From the NCBI RefSeq assembly GCF_024679095.1, contig NC_066518.1, positions 11,785,243 to 11,849,242 of the forward strand: a DNA stretch of 64,000 nt. Direction: 5' to 3'. Position 1 is the stretch's first letter. Each line of letters begins with the position of its first letter. Positions 1-11,068 of this stretch are shown in pieces. This stretch comes from Eriocheir sinensis (Eukaryota > Arthropoda > Malacostraca > Decapoda > Varunidae). Position numbers and translations under genes: made by a program. The notes under the pieces were generated by a model that worked only from the letters and a program-made list of their open reading frames with translations, ran no database searches and was not told the DNA's origin.

Positions 1-13
1 TCTTGCCTCATTC

Positions 14-328
14 CTATCCTCTTGATTTCCGCCGCGGCAGCCTCCACGCCCTCTTTGGGTCTACCGCGGGGGGCACGATCACCGGCACACCCTCGTACTC
101 CTGCCGATAACTGCTGGGCTCCGACTGATCTCCCACTGTGCTAGGAGCCGCGCCTTTATGTCTTTCAAGTGCGTAGAGATGGCGGCCTTCATGACAGTCT
201 CTCCATGCTTGAGAGCCGCGAGAGTGACGCCGTGTCTTTCCTTGCCATTGGACGGTGGCCGCGTCACTGGGCGGCGTCGTGCCCACTGAGATAATACCTT
301 CAGCGTTTCTTCGTCTTTGTGACTGCAA
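14..328 (-). other. possible coding exon or coding remnant, unrecognised
   Basis: A GC-rich stretch at the window edge stays open for about 100 codons on the minus strand, and a second minus frame is open over 79-267 and further upstream. Neither translation matches a family I know. A GT that could serve as a splice donor lies around 296-300 on the minus strand. Because the window cuts the region off, it could be an exon of a gene lying mostly outside, a decayed element, or chance openness of GC-rich DNA. Confidence 0.15.
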
Positions 329-369
329 CTTCCATTGATACGACTTGCTCCTTCGTGCCCTCCAGGATG

Positions 370-603
<234 letters not shown>

Positions 604-849
604 AACTAAAAGGTTACTAATGGATAGGGCGATGGAGGGCTTCAGGTAAATAAGTCAGGTCCAGGTAGGGAGCGACGCTCGTCCATTAAGGAGGATGACT
701 CGCCTCCGCCTGGTTCGCGGCGCCCGCGGCTCGTGGCACACGATCCGCCGCCGCCCACTCCTGCGGCCATCCCAGGGCGGCCGCAGCGGGGAAAGAGTCG
801 CGGCGTGGGGGACGTTGGGTTGTTATGTTTCATTATTATTATCATTTTT

Positions 850-967
850 AGTAGTAATAGTAGTAGGTAGTAGTGGTGGTAGTAGTAGTAGTTGTAGTAG
901 TAGCAGTAGTAATAGTAGTAGCAGTAGCAGTAATAGCAGCAGCAGTAATAGTAGTAGTAGTAGTAGC

Positions 968-999
<32 letters not shown>

Positions 1000-1015
1000 A
1001 AATAGTAGTATCATC
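850..1015. repeat. imperfect (AGT)n trinucleotide tract
   Basis: AGT/AGC/AAT triplets run for about 165 bases. The tract follows a GC-rich unique stretch (690-800) in which I see no gene. Confidence 0.95.
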
Positions 1016-1084
1016 ATATATTATTCCTCATCATCTTGTCAATTTGATTACAGATATAAGTAAATCACGTAGATCATAATATAA

Positions 1085-1130
1085 ATAGCTAGATAGATAG
1101 ACAGATAGATTAACAGATAGACAGACATAC
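1085..1130. repeat. short (GATA)/(GACA) repeat
   Basis: Imperfect tetranucleotides of the type GATA and GACA lie between the trinucleotide tract and a run of AT-rich unique sequence. Confidence 0.85.
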
Positions 1131-1370
1131 TTTCATATCGTATAAGAGTGTGCGATTTATGTTTCGTTATTTCGTTAGTGTATTACAATTACTTTTGCAT
1201 ATTTGAAATTACAATTAGCTAAAGTGTTGAAGAGAGAGATTGGCTGACGTAACTTTCGTTCATTGCGTTGTGAAAAATCTGCCCTTGTCATGCGTTGGCG
1301 GTGGTGGCAGTGTTGTTTTTGTTGTTGTTATTCTTGTTAATGTTTCAGGTATGCAGTATGCGTAGCTGCT

Positions 1371-1720
1371 GCTGTTGTTGTTGTTGTTTTCACTTTTTTT
1401 TCTAGGATTCTTAAATACACTTAATTATCACTATCTGGAATTTTCACTGTAATTCTTGTGTTCGGATAAACAATAGTGTTGTATCTGACTGTTGTTGTTG
1501 CTGTTTTCATTTTTTGTTTTCTAGGATTTTTAATTACACTTGATTATCACTATCTGGAATGTTCACTGTAATTCTTGTGTTCGGATAAACAATAGTGTTG
1601 TGTCTGACTGCTGTTGTTGCTGTTGCTTTCGTTTTTGTATTCTAGGGTTCTTCAATACAATATCAGGAAGTTTTGTTGTTATTCTTGTCACTGGATACGT
1701 AATAAGTGTAATATCTGACA
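1371..1720 (+). repeat. three tandem copies of a ~120-bp unit
   Basis: A unit of 119-121 bases occurs three times. The landmark TCTAGG falls at 1401, 1520 and 1641. Copies one and two are nearly identical through the block ending in TTCGGATAAACAATAGTG; copy three is more diverged and lacks part of the middle. Each copy opens with a GTT-rich stretch and a TCTAGG that resembles a splice acceptor, but no coding exon follows. Confidence 0.9.
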
Positions 1721-2700
1721 CACACTAATGTCCCAGAATCCTCGTAAACATATATTTTGCTGCCACTTACCTTACCCTCGTCCCCTCCTCCCCTGCTCAC
1801 CTTCATCTCATATAAAACCCCACTTCCCCCCTCCCGTCCCTCCCCTCTCATCACTACCCTGCTTTGTCCTCTCATCCCTCTCTTCCCCTCACACCTCGGG
1901 GCCTAATAAAGAACATCCCCGTTGACATGTTATTATTATGAACGGCCTAACAGACAAAACAGACGAGCGGGGAATTTATAGCGGCATTTAACTCACCATT
2001 TAACCATTTTTAATTAATTACATCCCGTGGAATGATAAGCGCTGTGTCATTATTCATTACAACGCTTAAACCTTTCCGGACAAATTAATTAAGAATGGCA
2101 TGTCAGGTCACGCCAGGGTAAGCTTCGCGTAGGTGGAGAACGGACTTTTAAGGGCAGGAGAACCAGGTGTTGGGCTTGGAGAGGTAGGCAAGGCCATGTA
2201 GGTGTAAAGCTCGGAGGTGGATGAAGTGAGGGCTTAAGAGGTGGAGCCTGGTGAAGAAACAAGGGCGTGGAACATCTTGGGCATCGTGTCAACTCCTCCC
2301 TGATTAGTCTGCACGATAACCCTTTGGTCCCCCTCCCCAAAAGACGACAGATTAATTAAGGGGAGGTGCGCCGGGCATGACAGAGCGTGGGATTGTCTGT
2401 GGAAGATGTGGTGGGCTGAGGACCTTGGGTTGTCAGGGAGAGAGGAGTCCACGGATTGGGAGGAGTTAGTGTGTCAGGTAATTTTGTGATTCTGTATGGA
2501 CAAGAGACTCCGCGAGATAAAATTATTGTGACTGAAGATGCGTTTTGAAATCACGCTCGAACTGAAAAATAAATGGAATATCAAAAAGATCAACGGAATT
2601 CGCATAGAAAAGGAAAGAATGGGAAGAAAATATTGAAGATTTATGTAGATTATGAAAAGGATTGTTGTAATTGGCATTGTGATTGTTATATGAGGGTAAT
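1721..2700. other. no recognisable gene; CT-rich then AT-rich unique DNA
   Basis: The stretch 1770-1920 is polypyrimidine-rich (CCCTCC type). The rest is unique sequence with short open frames that show no family motif. I see no RNA gene or mobile element in it. Confidence 0.5.
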
Positions 2701-2701
2701 A

Positions 2702-2725
2702 AACACACACACACACACACACACA
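2702..2725. repeat. (CA)12 microsatellite
   Basis: A pure run of CA dinucleotides. Confidence 0.97.
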
Positions 2726-3142
2726 TCAATAATTGTGAAGATGGACAGCCGGGTCAGCAGCATATTTCCATTACAAAGCCCTGCGGTTGACCGGTGCAGA
2801 AAAAAAGAACAGCGCCAACATAAAAAGGAAAAAAAAAGGTAAGGCCACGGTAGGGCCACAAACAGACAAAAAGAGGAGAAAGCATTCGCTGATGTGTGAG
2901 GCTGAGACGGAGAAACTGAATAAAATCTTTCCGTGGACGAGTAAATTGAATGAAGTCATCGGGAGCAAGGTTTTGTCGGCGCAGCAGAAGTGGAAATCAT
3001 GCAGTCCGCCGAGAACTAACAATTAAGGCGACGAGGTTTAGGAAGAGCACTTAGAGGGAAGCGGCTCACGGGGAGAGTCTGACCCTATTCTTTTTGCGTT
3101 CGTCTCATGCGCGTCGCTGAAATGGAAAGTATTGACACGGCG

Positions 3143-3347
3143 ACCAACAGGAAGGCAATATAAATGAACAGGAATCAGGAAACTATTAAAAAAAATATAA
3201 TAAAATCCCACGAACTCATAAGGAGACACTTTTACTTTTTGCACCAACAGGAAGGCAATGTGAAAGAATTAAAAAAAACTAAACTATTAAAAAAAAAAAC
3301 ATAATTATATCACATGAACTTATCGGGAAGCACTTTAACTTTTGGCA
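3143..3347. repeat. two-copy tandem duplication, ~100-bp unit
   Basis: ACCAACAGGAAGGCAAT occurs at 3143 and again at 3243, and the sequence after each continues in parallel (A-rich block, then CACTTTAACTTTTGGCACC-type end). The copies have diverged by substitutions and small indels. Confidence 0.85.
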
Positions 3348-3941
3348 CCCAACAAATTTTTAAGCGATTTTTTCCTTTAGAGAGTATAATTTCCCGCTTT
3401 TATCGATGTCTTCGTCTGGAGGAAAATTTTACTCATCTTCGAGAATTGCATTAGGGCCGACGTCTCCTGCCGACTCTTTGACCTTCAGAGTTTTCCCCCC
3501 CAAGGACTCCTCTTCTAAACTCAATCGTCTCTTTCATCTCTTTCTCTCCTCCTCCCCGCTTCCCCGGCTACCTTTCGAAAGGCGGGACCTGCCTCTACCT
3601 TCCCACCCCTCCCCCTCCCGACCCTCCTCCTCTGCCGTCCTCCATCCCACCACCACACTCTCCATTACCTCCGATCACTTGCCGTCCTGAATATTACACG
3701 AGCTCTGATGGGAGGTTTCACTCTGCCTCTCCAACATTCAGGGATATACGCCCGGCAAGCAGGCTTAGTCCCATATTTATTCACCTTGTCGAGAGATGCT
3801 AGCGGCGGCAAATTGACAAACCGTGTCCATCTTATATGAGGCGGCGTGTGTGTGCGTCGCTCGTGCGTCGCTAATACGATCAAAGTCCTCGAGGTAAAGT
3901 ACACATCAGAAAGGGAAGGAAATGTTCGTTCAACCACATGG

Positions 3942-3943
<2 letters not shown>
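3348..3943. other. no recognisable gene
   Basis: Unique sequence with a CT-rich portion around 3520-3665. Open frames are short and composition-driven. Confidence 0.45.

Positions 3944-3992
<49 letters not shown>
3944..3992. repeat. (CA)n microsatellite
   Basis: About 24 uninterrupted CA units, followed by a T-rich unique stretch. Confidence 0.97.
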
Positions 3993-3994
<2 letters not shown>

Positions 3995-4802
3995 ATATAC
4001 TTATTTTCAATCTACGTCCTATTTTTCTTTTTTCTCAATTTTTGTATTTGTATTCTAGTGCTTGTGTTGTCTTTTATTTCATTCACCGTTTCCTTCCATC
4101 GCATCTCTGTCTTCTTTTCCTTCCTGTCACTCTGGTCTCTACTCGTATGTCGCCTTTCACTGCCTCTACTTCTCCCTTTGATCTCTTCCGTCCTGCTTCC
4201 GTCGCCCTTCCAGTCCCATCTACTGACCTTCGCCCTTACCTCGAGTCACCCACCACCTCCGTACCAGCAAGACCCTCACATATATGACGACAGAGGCGAC
4301 TTTCTGGGAGCACAGACCAAGGATGACTCTTCACTGATTGAGTATGACTTGATTCAAGATCACAGATAAGAGAAGTTTCTGTTGCGTGAGACCCGAAGGA
4401 GGGACGTGTCTGCGAGGCTAAATGAACCTCCATCGTCTTTACTAGGGAGAAAAAAAAGGAATTCACCGGAGCAGTTTAGATAATCAGAGGAAAAAAATCT
4501 CCACAGTTACCGCTGCGTGACGTGAATATTTTTGTTTCCATAATACTTACACTGCTGATGATTCGCCAGTCACCAGATAGTTCATTATTGTTAGTTTTGA
4601 TGCGAGTGTGCTTTCCATAGACGCTGATGAGTCCCGGCAGCCGTGTGGTACTTGCTGACAGGGTTTTGGGCGCTTATTGCTGCCGTGTGTTCTTTGTGTG
4701 CGTCGACGGCTCGCGTTCTCATTAGTTTTATCTCTCAGTGCTTTGAAAGCGTGCGGGGAATTTTTTTTTTTTATATGAATGTGCATAAAAAAAGTATTAA
4801 TT

Positions 4803-4838
4803 ATAGCAGCAGCAGCAGCAGTAGTAGTAATAGTAGTT

Positions 4839-4884
<46 letters not shown>

Positions 4885-4905
4885 GTGTTGTAGTAGTAGT
4901 AGTAA

Positions 4906-4952
<47 letters not shown>

Positions 4953-5027
4953 AGAAGAAGAAGAAGAAGAATGATAATAATAATAATGATAATAACAACA
5001 AAAACAACAACAATGATAATAATAATG

Positions 5028-5092
<65 letters not shown>

Positions 5093-5093
5093 G
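4803..5093. repeat. compound trinucleotide tract (AGC/AGT)n(AAG)n(AAT)n
   Basis: About 150 bases of AGC/AGT triplets pass through six AAG triplets (4952-4969) into about 120 bases of AAT/AAC triplets. All six frames are open but read homopolymers such as poly-Ser, poly-Val, poly-Asn, poly-Ile and poly-Tyr, so they are not credible proteins. Confidence 0.97.
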
Positions 5094-5599
5094 CAGCCTA
5101 AAACGTACATCCCGGCATGGACGCAGAGCCCGACGGGTATTAGACAGGAGAACAAAATCAGTCAGAAAACAAAAAGTGTTCATTACACTAATTAGCACAC
5201 TCATTAAGGGCGGGGGGGGAGGATGGCTGGTCGGTCGGTGAGAGCTTGGCGGCTTGGCTCCCAGTCACTTGGAGTCATAGATTCGACCCTAATTATCCTA
5301 AAATATTTTACTGCATTTCTTTAAACCCGGGAGTTGACATCCGTAGTGTTTTTCTCTGTATCTCTGTATCTCTGAATCTATCTGTTAAGCATCTAGGATA
5401 TTGATAAACAGAGAGACCTACAAATAATAGAAAACCAAACAGCGGGGCCACAGAAAACCGAGACAGCAGATTCCAAGATAAACAAAGAGACACATCAGAT
5501 GCCTCCGTCGGGCTGGCACGGAATGGCTCTTTTGTGCAGCGGCTGAACAAGTTTCCCGAAATGGGCTTTGATGTGCTAAGCCTGGAATCTTCCTTCTCG

Positions 5600-5975
5600 G
5601 CAGCCATTCCGAGGGGATCAGCCGGGAGGAGGAGGATTAGTGGGAGAGGGGAAAGTAAGGAACAGACGTGGAGAGAGCGAGAAAGACAGGCGGGTCAGCG
5701 GGTAAGGTGGAGGGGACGAGCTGAGAGAATGTGGATAACTGCACGAGAGAGAGAAAGAGAAAGGGACAGTTGGAAGGTATTTAGTAATGTGTGAAGGAAA
5801 TCGGCGAGAAGAAGGAAATCAGCTTGAAAGGACGAAGGTCAGCGGGCGAGGGAAGGGATCAGCAGGGGAAGGCATCAAGGAAGGGGAAGAGATCAGCAGG
5901 ATGGCAGGCGGATCAGCGGAGGATCACTGAGGGCACCGCCGAGGGAAGGAACAGGAGAGTGGGGAGAGGGTTGCT
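5600..5975. repeat. purine-rich tract with recurring GATCAGC motif
   Basis: A G/A-rich stretch in which GATCAGC or GGTCAGC recurs irregularly (for example near 5617, 5693, 5849, 5888 and 5912). It could be an old, decayed minisatellite. No protein family is visible in its open frames. Confidence 0.5.
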
Positions 5976-6362
5976 GCTGTAGAGTTCACGGCAGTCCGAG
6001 GGGAGTGTCGTGCATGCAGGTCACTTAATTCACGTGAGGGCGTATACGCGACTCAGCGCGACCCAAATTTCTACACACAACAACGTTAAAAGAATATAAA
6101 CTAATAAACAGACGAATAAACTGTAAACCTCGCCACTGCATTGCATTCAACTGACAGTCACTTGCATTCAGTCGGAATTTCTAGCTATTACAGAGCATCT
6201 TTACTCTCCCGTGCATGAAAATTCCACAAATGTTGCTACACTGCAATATCGCAAATTAATTTTAACAAAAGCTAATATGCAAGCACAATTAATAAAGAGC
6301 TTTTTTTCATGAAAACCTGAGGGCATTTCCTGAATACTCTTGCAACCAAAGTCATTCAAACA
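5976..6362. other. no recognisable gene
   Basis: Unique AT-leaning sequence. I see no motif, RNA gene or element boundary here. Confidence 0.4.
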
Positions 6363-6364
6363 AT

Positions 6365-6428
<64 letters not shown>
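6365..6428. repeat. compound microsatellite (GA)n(GT)n
   Basis: About 18 GA units are followed directly by about 14 GT units. Confidence 0.97.
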
Positions 6429-6945
6429 ACCAATCCGATAAAGTATGAGAAATAACATTGTATTGCCAGCTATCCCAAGAATATGAAACAGAGGCACAGA
6501 CGTAAAAATCTATGGTAATTATGAGGGTACAACTGCCGGCAGGAAAAGTGTTGCTGTTGCTTTCGCTAGCTGGCATAGACTCAAATGACTAATTGTTGAC
6601 GTAGCATGAATAAACAATTAACGTTAAATGAATTGACGAAGGAGATGCCAATGAAGTTCTTTTGTCGATAAAAAATTATAGCACCGGCAGCACTGGGTAC
6701 AAACTGTATAAAGTCATGCTCAATAAGCACATGGCAAGAAATGATTTACAAAGTATAGTGAATAAACGGAACAAATGAAGACGTTATGCAGTAAATGTAA
6801 AAAGAACTGAAAGTCTTAAGTGGAGGTTAGACTGATTGATAGGGAGAGCAGATGATGCGATATTCAGTTTCAGGACCTGCTATATAAGAACATAAGAACA
6901 TAAGAACGCAGGAGTCTGCAAGAGGCCGGTTGGCCTGTACAAGGC

Positions 6946-8280
6946 AGTCATTGATATAAATAATAAACAAAAGTGGACCTAAAACCGAACCTTGTGCGAC
7001 CCCACTCGTAACACATCCCCAGTCAGATCTTTTACCATTGATTTGCACTCTTTGCTTCCCATTGCTAAGCCACGCCTTGACCCAGTTCAAAACCTTTCCC
7101 TCTACTCCGTGAGCCTGTAATTTAAGCAACAGTCGTTGGTGAGGAACTTTGTCAAACGCTTTACTAAAATCAAGATAGATTACATCATAATTTTTATCTC
7201 TGTCTACCGCCTCAAATACTTTATTATAGAAGGACAAGAGATTGGTGAGGCATGACCTACCTTTCGTGAACCCATGCTGGGAGTCGTGAATTAAGCTATG
7301 TTTCTCTAGATGCTCCCGAATGTTCCTGGCTATTATGGACTCCAGCATCTTGCCTATAACTGATGTTAAGCTAATTGGGCGATAGTTTGAAGCAGCTGAC
7401 CTGTCCCCCTTTTTGAAAATCGGCGTCACATTAGCTACTTTCCATAGGCTGGACACATAACCAGTATTTACTGACATCTTAAAGATGTCGGTTATTGGGT
7501 CACTGAGTACATCATCTAATTCCTTTAATACCCTCGGAAATATCCCGTCAGGACCTGTCGACTTATTCTTCTTTAGCTTATCTATCTTATCCTGAACTAC
7601 TTGCCTGGTAATGATTGTATCCCTCAATTTATCGCCATCCCCGCCCTCGTACACCTGAACCCTTTCCGGAATAGTCGTTCGACCCTCTTGTGTGAATACT
7701 GAAAGGAAGTAGTCGTTCAGCAATGTGCTCATATTTTCGTAATTTTCCACTAGCTCCCCTGTGTTTGTTTTCAGCGGTCCAATTTTCTCCCTTGTTTTTG
7801 TTCGATACCTCTGAAAGAAGCCCTTAGGATTACTTTTCGCCTCATTTGCTACTTTGATCTCATAATTCCTTTTTGTTATCCTGGTGTTTGTCTTCACTAA
7901 TCTAGATAGTTCGACATACCGGCCCCTGAGATGTGTTTCACCATTCTTTATTTTCTGATAAATTCCCTTCTTTAACCCTATCTCGTGTTTAAGTCCACGA
8001 GTGGTCCACTTAGGGTCATTGTTTTCTTTTCTAAGTGTTCGCTGTGGTATATGCTGTCCTTGCCCCTCTACTATTAGTCTAACTAAATTATTGTAAGACA
8101 TTTCTACCTGGTTCTCCTGGCTCTCCAACCCACAGCTCTGGCCCTCATGAATCCCTAAATTATCCCAGTTTACCCCTTCAAGATGTCTTCGAAGCCCCTC
8201 GTAATTTGCTCTTCTAAAATCTGGCACTAACACTGGTTTTGGTTCGCGGGTTACCGCCCAGTCTTAGCTAAAACGAACCG
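6946..8280 (-). pseudogene. CR1 ORF2, reverse transcriptase part (broken)
   Basis: The open frame from 8233 downward reads a linker rich in Lys/Arg followed by reverse-transcriptase blocks: NVTPIFKKGDRSAASNYRPI, then GFTKGRSCLTNLL, then YLDFSKAFDKVPHQRLL with the first catalytic Asp, then GVAQGSVLGPLLFIIYIND. The next block, which should carry FADD, is absent because the sequence changes to the element's 3' tail, through which the frame runs on by chance to 6827. A TAA stop between the endonuclease and this frame (plus-strand position about 8265) breaks the ORF upstream. Copies of this kind are dead, and this region supplies no host function. Confidence 0.93.
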
Positions 8281-8960
8281 TTCTGTGGTCACTATTTCCT
8301 AACTCTCCCCCCACCTCCAACTCATGTAGCAAGTTTCCATTATTAGTTAGGACTAAGTCTAATATGTTATCTCCTCTGGTAGGCTCAGTAACTACCTGCT
8401 TGTATAACTTCAAGAAAATCTTCGGCTTCCAGGTCACCCACTAGGTCTTCCCAGTCTATATTCCTGTAATTAAAGTCACCCATTACGCAGACATTTTTAC
8501 TCCTCGCCCTGCCAATCTCCTGAGTAATATACTCGTGTCCTGCCTGTTAAGGTTGGGTGGCCTGTACAGAACTCCTAGAGTTAGTTTTTCTTTCCCTTTG
8601 TAAACGTCCACCCAAACTGATTCTGAATCCATGTTAGTTTTGACTGAATGGTTAACTAAACATTTAAGTGAGTCTTCAACATATAGCGCAACTCCACCTC
8701 CCTTTCTGCCCCTTCCGTCTTTGTGAAACATCTGATAACCCTTTATTTCAAATTCCGATCTAAAATTTCTATTGGCAGTGTCTATCCATGTCTCAGTGAT
8801 CGCTATTATGTCAAAATTTTCTGAACAAGCTTCACCCCTTAGTAAGTCTATCTTGTTTCTGAGGCTCCTGCTGTTAGTATAGAAGATTCTTAGCCCGCCC
8901 TCTGTTACTCCCCTATAATTACTTCTAAGTTGCCTGGTTGTATTATGAGCTAGATGTCCT
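8280..8960 (-). pseudogene. CR1 ORF2, endonuclease part (frameshifted)
   Basis: The minus-strand translation shows endonuclease blocks in order: TNSRSLRNKIDLL, ITETWID, GGGVALYVEDSLKC, LGVLYRPPN, VCVMGDFNYRNIDW, ILDLVLTNNGNLL and SDHRTVRF. The blocks lie in more than one frame. One shift falls near 8525, before the GDFN block, and a second near 8405, before the LDLVLTN block; a premature TAA follows SDHRTVRFS. The order and motifs match the exonuclease-endonuclease-phosphatase fold of CR1-like ORF2 proteins. Confidence 0.88.
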
Positions 8961-8985
8961 CTCTCATTACTCCTCCCCCCCTCGT

Positions 8986-9215
8986 CTATACTAAAAAATC
9001 CCTCAGGGTACTAAGCGCTCGCTCAAGGGAGTCTGAGAGAGCCTCAACACCCTTGAACGTCAAGTGTATCTCGTCACGGGCGTAGAGGGCGTCGTTGCCA
9101 AAGAAGAGGTCCCAATTGTCGACGAACAGCCACCCATTGCGCTCGCAGTGCTCAGCAAGTTTGCTGTTCACTGCTGTCGCCCTGGACATAGGCTGAATGG
9201 TCTCCTGACTCTGTC
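8986..9215 (-). pseudogene. CR1 ORF1, C-terminal esterase fragment
   Basis: About 65 residues on the minus strand end in a TAG at 8988-8986. They include NSKLAEHCERNGWLFVDNW and the motif DEIHLTFKGVEAL, in which D-x-x-H fits the last catalytic block of SGNH esterases. Esterase domains are established in ORF1 of CR1 elements. The N-terminal part of ORF1 is missing. ORF2 begins almost immediately downstream in another frame, as expected for the element. Confidence 0.75.
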
Positions 9216-9254
9216 TTGGTCCTCATAACCATCTGTATCCACGTCTTTTGCTAT

Positions 9255-10010
9255 GACTACCACCACCCCCACCGCCACCACCAACAACAACATTACCACT
9301 CCCACTCCAATACTCCTGCTACTACTATTACCCGTTCCACTTCCACTCCAGCTGTTTCTTTTGCTTAACTTCACAGGTGCTGCAGTGGCTGCAGGTGGTT
9401 GCCGGCATAGGTAATATTATCATCCAAACATCAGCGCCAACCTCATTCACAATATATATAATAACACCCAGCCAACCAGACAAACAGACAAGAAGCAACT
9501 ACCCTTTGCGCCCGTCCCGTCAGCAGCAGGGGCCGGCGTTATCGAGCATTTAACATAATTACTCGGAGGGCCACGCTCTACGCTCCTCGCTGGTGGAATA
9601 CGACAGTGATTTTCGATATTAATATTCACCATTGCGTTACTAGACATGACTCACCAATGTGTGCGTGTATATGTGTAGGATGGGGGGGGTTGGGGGGGTG
9701 CGGGTCGGTGTGTTGACTCGGTGCAGGCGCAGCAAGGGCGAGCCATCCTGCATATTGCTCGCCCGCTTGCTATGCTGCGTGGGCCCCGTTCCCAGCCCGC
9801 CACCGGCTATAATACAACCGGTGGACAGCTGGATGACACACAGGCGAGCCATGAATATTGCCCAGTCGAGACATTACGCGTATATTCACCTGTGAGCGTG
9901 CTGTTTTCGGTCCGTGCAGAGAGCGGGAGGCAATGTTCGCTTGGTAATGGTGAGGAAGAGGTGTGTATTGGCTGTATTGTTCGTGGATTTCTCTCCTCCT
10001 CAAAGTCTGG
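9255..10010. other. no recognisable gene
   Basis: A short CCA/CAA-rich patch (9255-9300) is followed by moderately GC-rich unique sequence. Overlapping open frames occur at 9640-10110 on both strands, but none shows a family motif. Confidence 0.4.
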
Positions 10011-10196
10011 CCCTTCCAAGCTTGTTCTTTCCTGGAATTTGAGTTTTTGAGGAACTGGAAGACCGAGAGAAGAAAGGAGATGGAATGGATGTACCTCTAA
10101 GTTTATCCCTTCCAACCTTGTTCTTTCCTAGAATCTGCGTTTATTTGAGGAGCTGAAAGAGTGGGAGGAAAAAGAAGATGGAAGGGATGTAGCTTT
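10011..10196. repeat. two-copy tandem duplication, ~96-bp unit
   Basis: CCCTTCCAAGCTTGTTCTTT at 10011 recurs as CCCTTCCAACCTTGTTCTTT at 10107. Both are followed by a parallel block ending in GATGGAATGGATGTA or GATGGAAGGGATGTA. Confidence 0.85.
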
Positions 10197-10301
10197 ATTA
10201 CTTTAACTTTATATCTCTCCTCCCTTACGACAGACAAGAGAAGGCTGGAAGGTGTAGGCGGAGAGTAGACGCTTATTTACCTATTTTATTTGGCAACGTA
10301 A

Positions 10302-10555
10302 AGGGGCTATTACACTGGGCAAATTTTCCGTGGATCTTCAGTCAAACCACGATTTCCGCTGGCGTGGTTCTCATTTGTTTCTTGTTCTTGCTGCTGCTGA
10401 TGATGATGAGTAATACCGTCGTCCTTGGGTGAATCTACCGTAGCTTTGGAAGATCGTGGACACGTCAGAAAACCACGGAAATATGAGAACCACGCCAGCG
10501 AAAATCGTGGTTTGACTGAAGATCTACGGAAAATTTGCCCAGTGTAATAGCCCCT
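10302..10555. mobile_element. 254-bp foldback MITE, PIF/Harbinger-like, TSD TAA
   Basis: The terminal inverted repeats begin AGGGGCTATTACACTGGGC and extend for about 73 bases (10302-10374 and 10483-10555), with few mismatches, around a 108-base loop. A TAA flanks each end (10299-10301 and 10556-10558), which fits the 3-bp TWA target duplication of PIF/Harbinger transposons. There is no coding sequence, so it is a non-autonomous element. Confidence 0.85.
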
Positions 10556-10852
10556 TAAAGCAGCCGGGATTCAGTTGTCCTGCGTGATCTTCTGGCTTAA
10601 GTAGAATTTGTTTTTCAGTCTGTAATTTCCTGGCAGACGAAAGCTTTGAATGACACTCAATAAGCATTTTTATAATTAAACCTAATGGAAATTCGGCACC
10701 ACTCATTCTATTAATTTTATTCATCAAGTATGATTCGAAGTCTCTCCTTCGTTTGTTGCATCTATGAAATAAGGGCGAGGTAATCCCCTTGCTCGACGGG
10801 ACTTTGAGACTTAGCCGACGGGATTTTCAACATAAGGATAGCTTAAATTTTA

Positions 10853-11068
10853 CTCCTCTTCCATTAATTCAGCTTCTCTTCCCTCAATTTTAGTCTCTTC
10901 TTCCCTTAATTTTAACTTCTCTTTCCTTAATTTCAACTTCTCTTCCCTTAATTCAACTTCTCTTCCCTTAATTTTAACTTCTCTTCCCTTAATTCAACTT
11001 GTCTTCCCTTAATTTTAACTTCTCTTCCCTTAATTTTTCTTCCCTTAATTCAACTCTTCTTCCCTTAA
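10853..11068. repeat. ~20-bp minisatellite, unit TTCTCTTCCCTTAATTTTAAC
   Basis: A pyrimidine-rich unit, CTTCTCTTCCCTTAATT with TTAA or CAA, is repeated about ten times with small length changes. Confidence 0.9.

Larger units (their letters stand above)
6882..9250 (-). mobile_element. CR1-clade non-LTR retrotransposon, 5'-truncated and internally deleted
   Basis: Read on the minus strand, the element contains in order the end of an ORF1 esterase (9215-8986), an apurinic-type endonuclease (about 8960-8280), the first half of a reverse transcriptase (8233 to about 6946), and then directly a 3' untranslated tail ending in three octamers of the TTCTTATG type (6907-6882). Octamer tails and an ORF1 esterase are known traits of CR1 elements. 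The reverse transcriptase stops being recognisable right after its YIND motif. The YADD-type catalytic block, the thumb and the C-terminus are missing, so the copy cannot be autonomous. Upstream of 9250 the homology fades into CCA-rich sequence, so most of ORF1 is absent. Confidence 0.9.

Noticed and set aside
4547..5204. Poly-Ser, poly-Val, poly-Asn, poly-Ile and poly-Tyr reading frames
   Set aside because: All six frames are open because AGT and AAT triplets lack stops in phase; there is no codon bias, splice context or flanking domain.
6827..6945. Continuation of the reverse-transcriptase ORF beyond YIND
   Set aside because: This part is the translated 3' UTR and octamer tail of the element plus flank, not protein-coding sequence of the family.
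9640..10115. Several overlapping ORFs of 66-109 codons on both strands
   Set aside because: Both strands are open over the same interval, no domain is visible, and the right part falls in a 96-bp tandem duplication.
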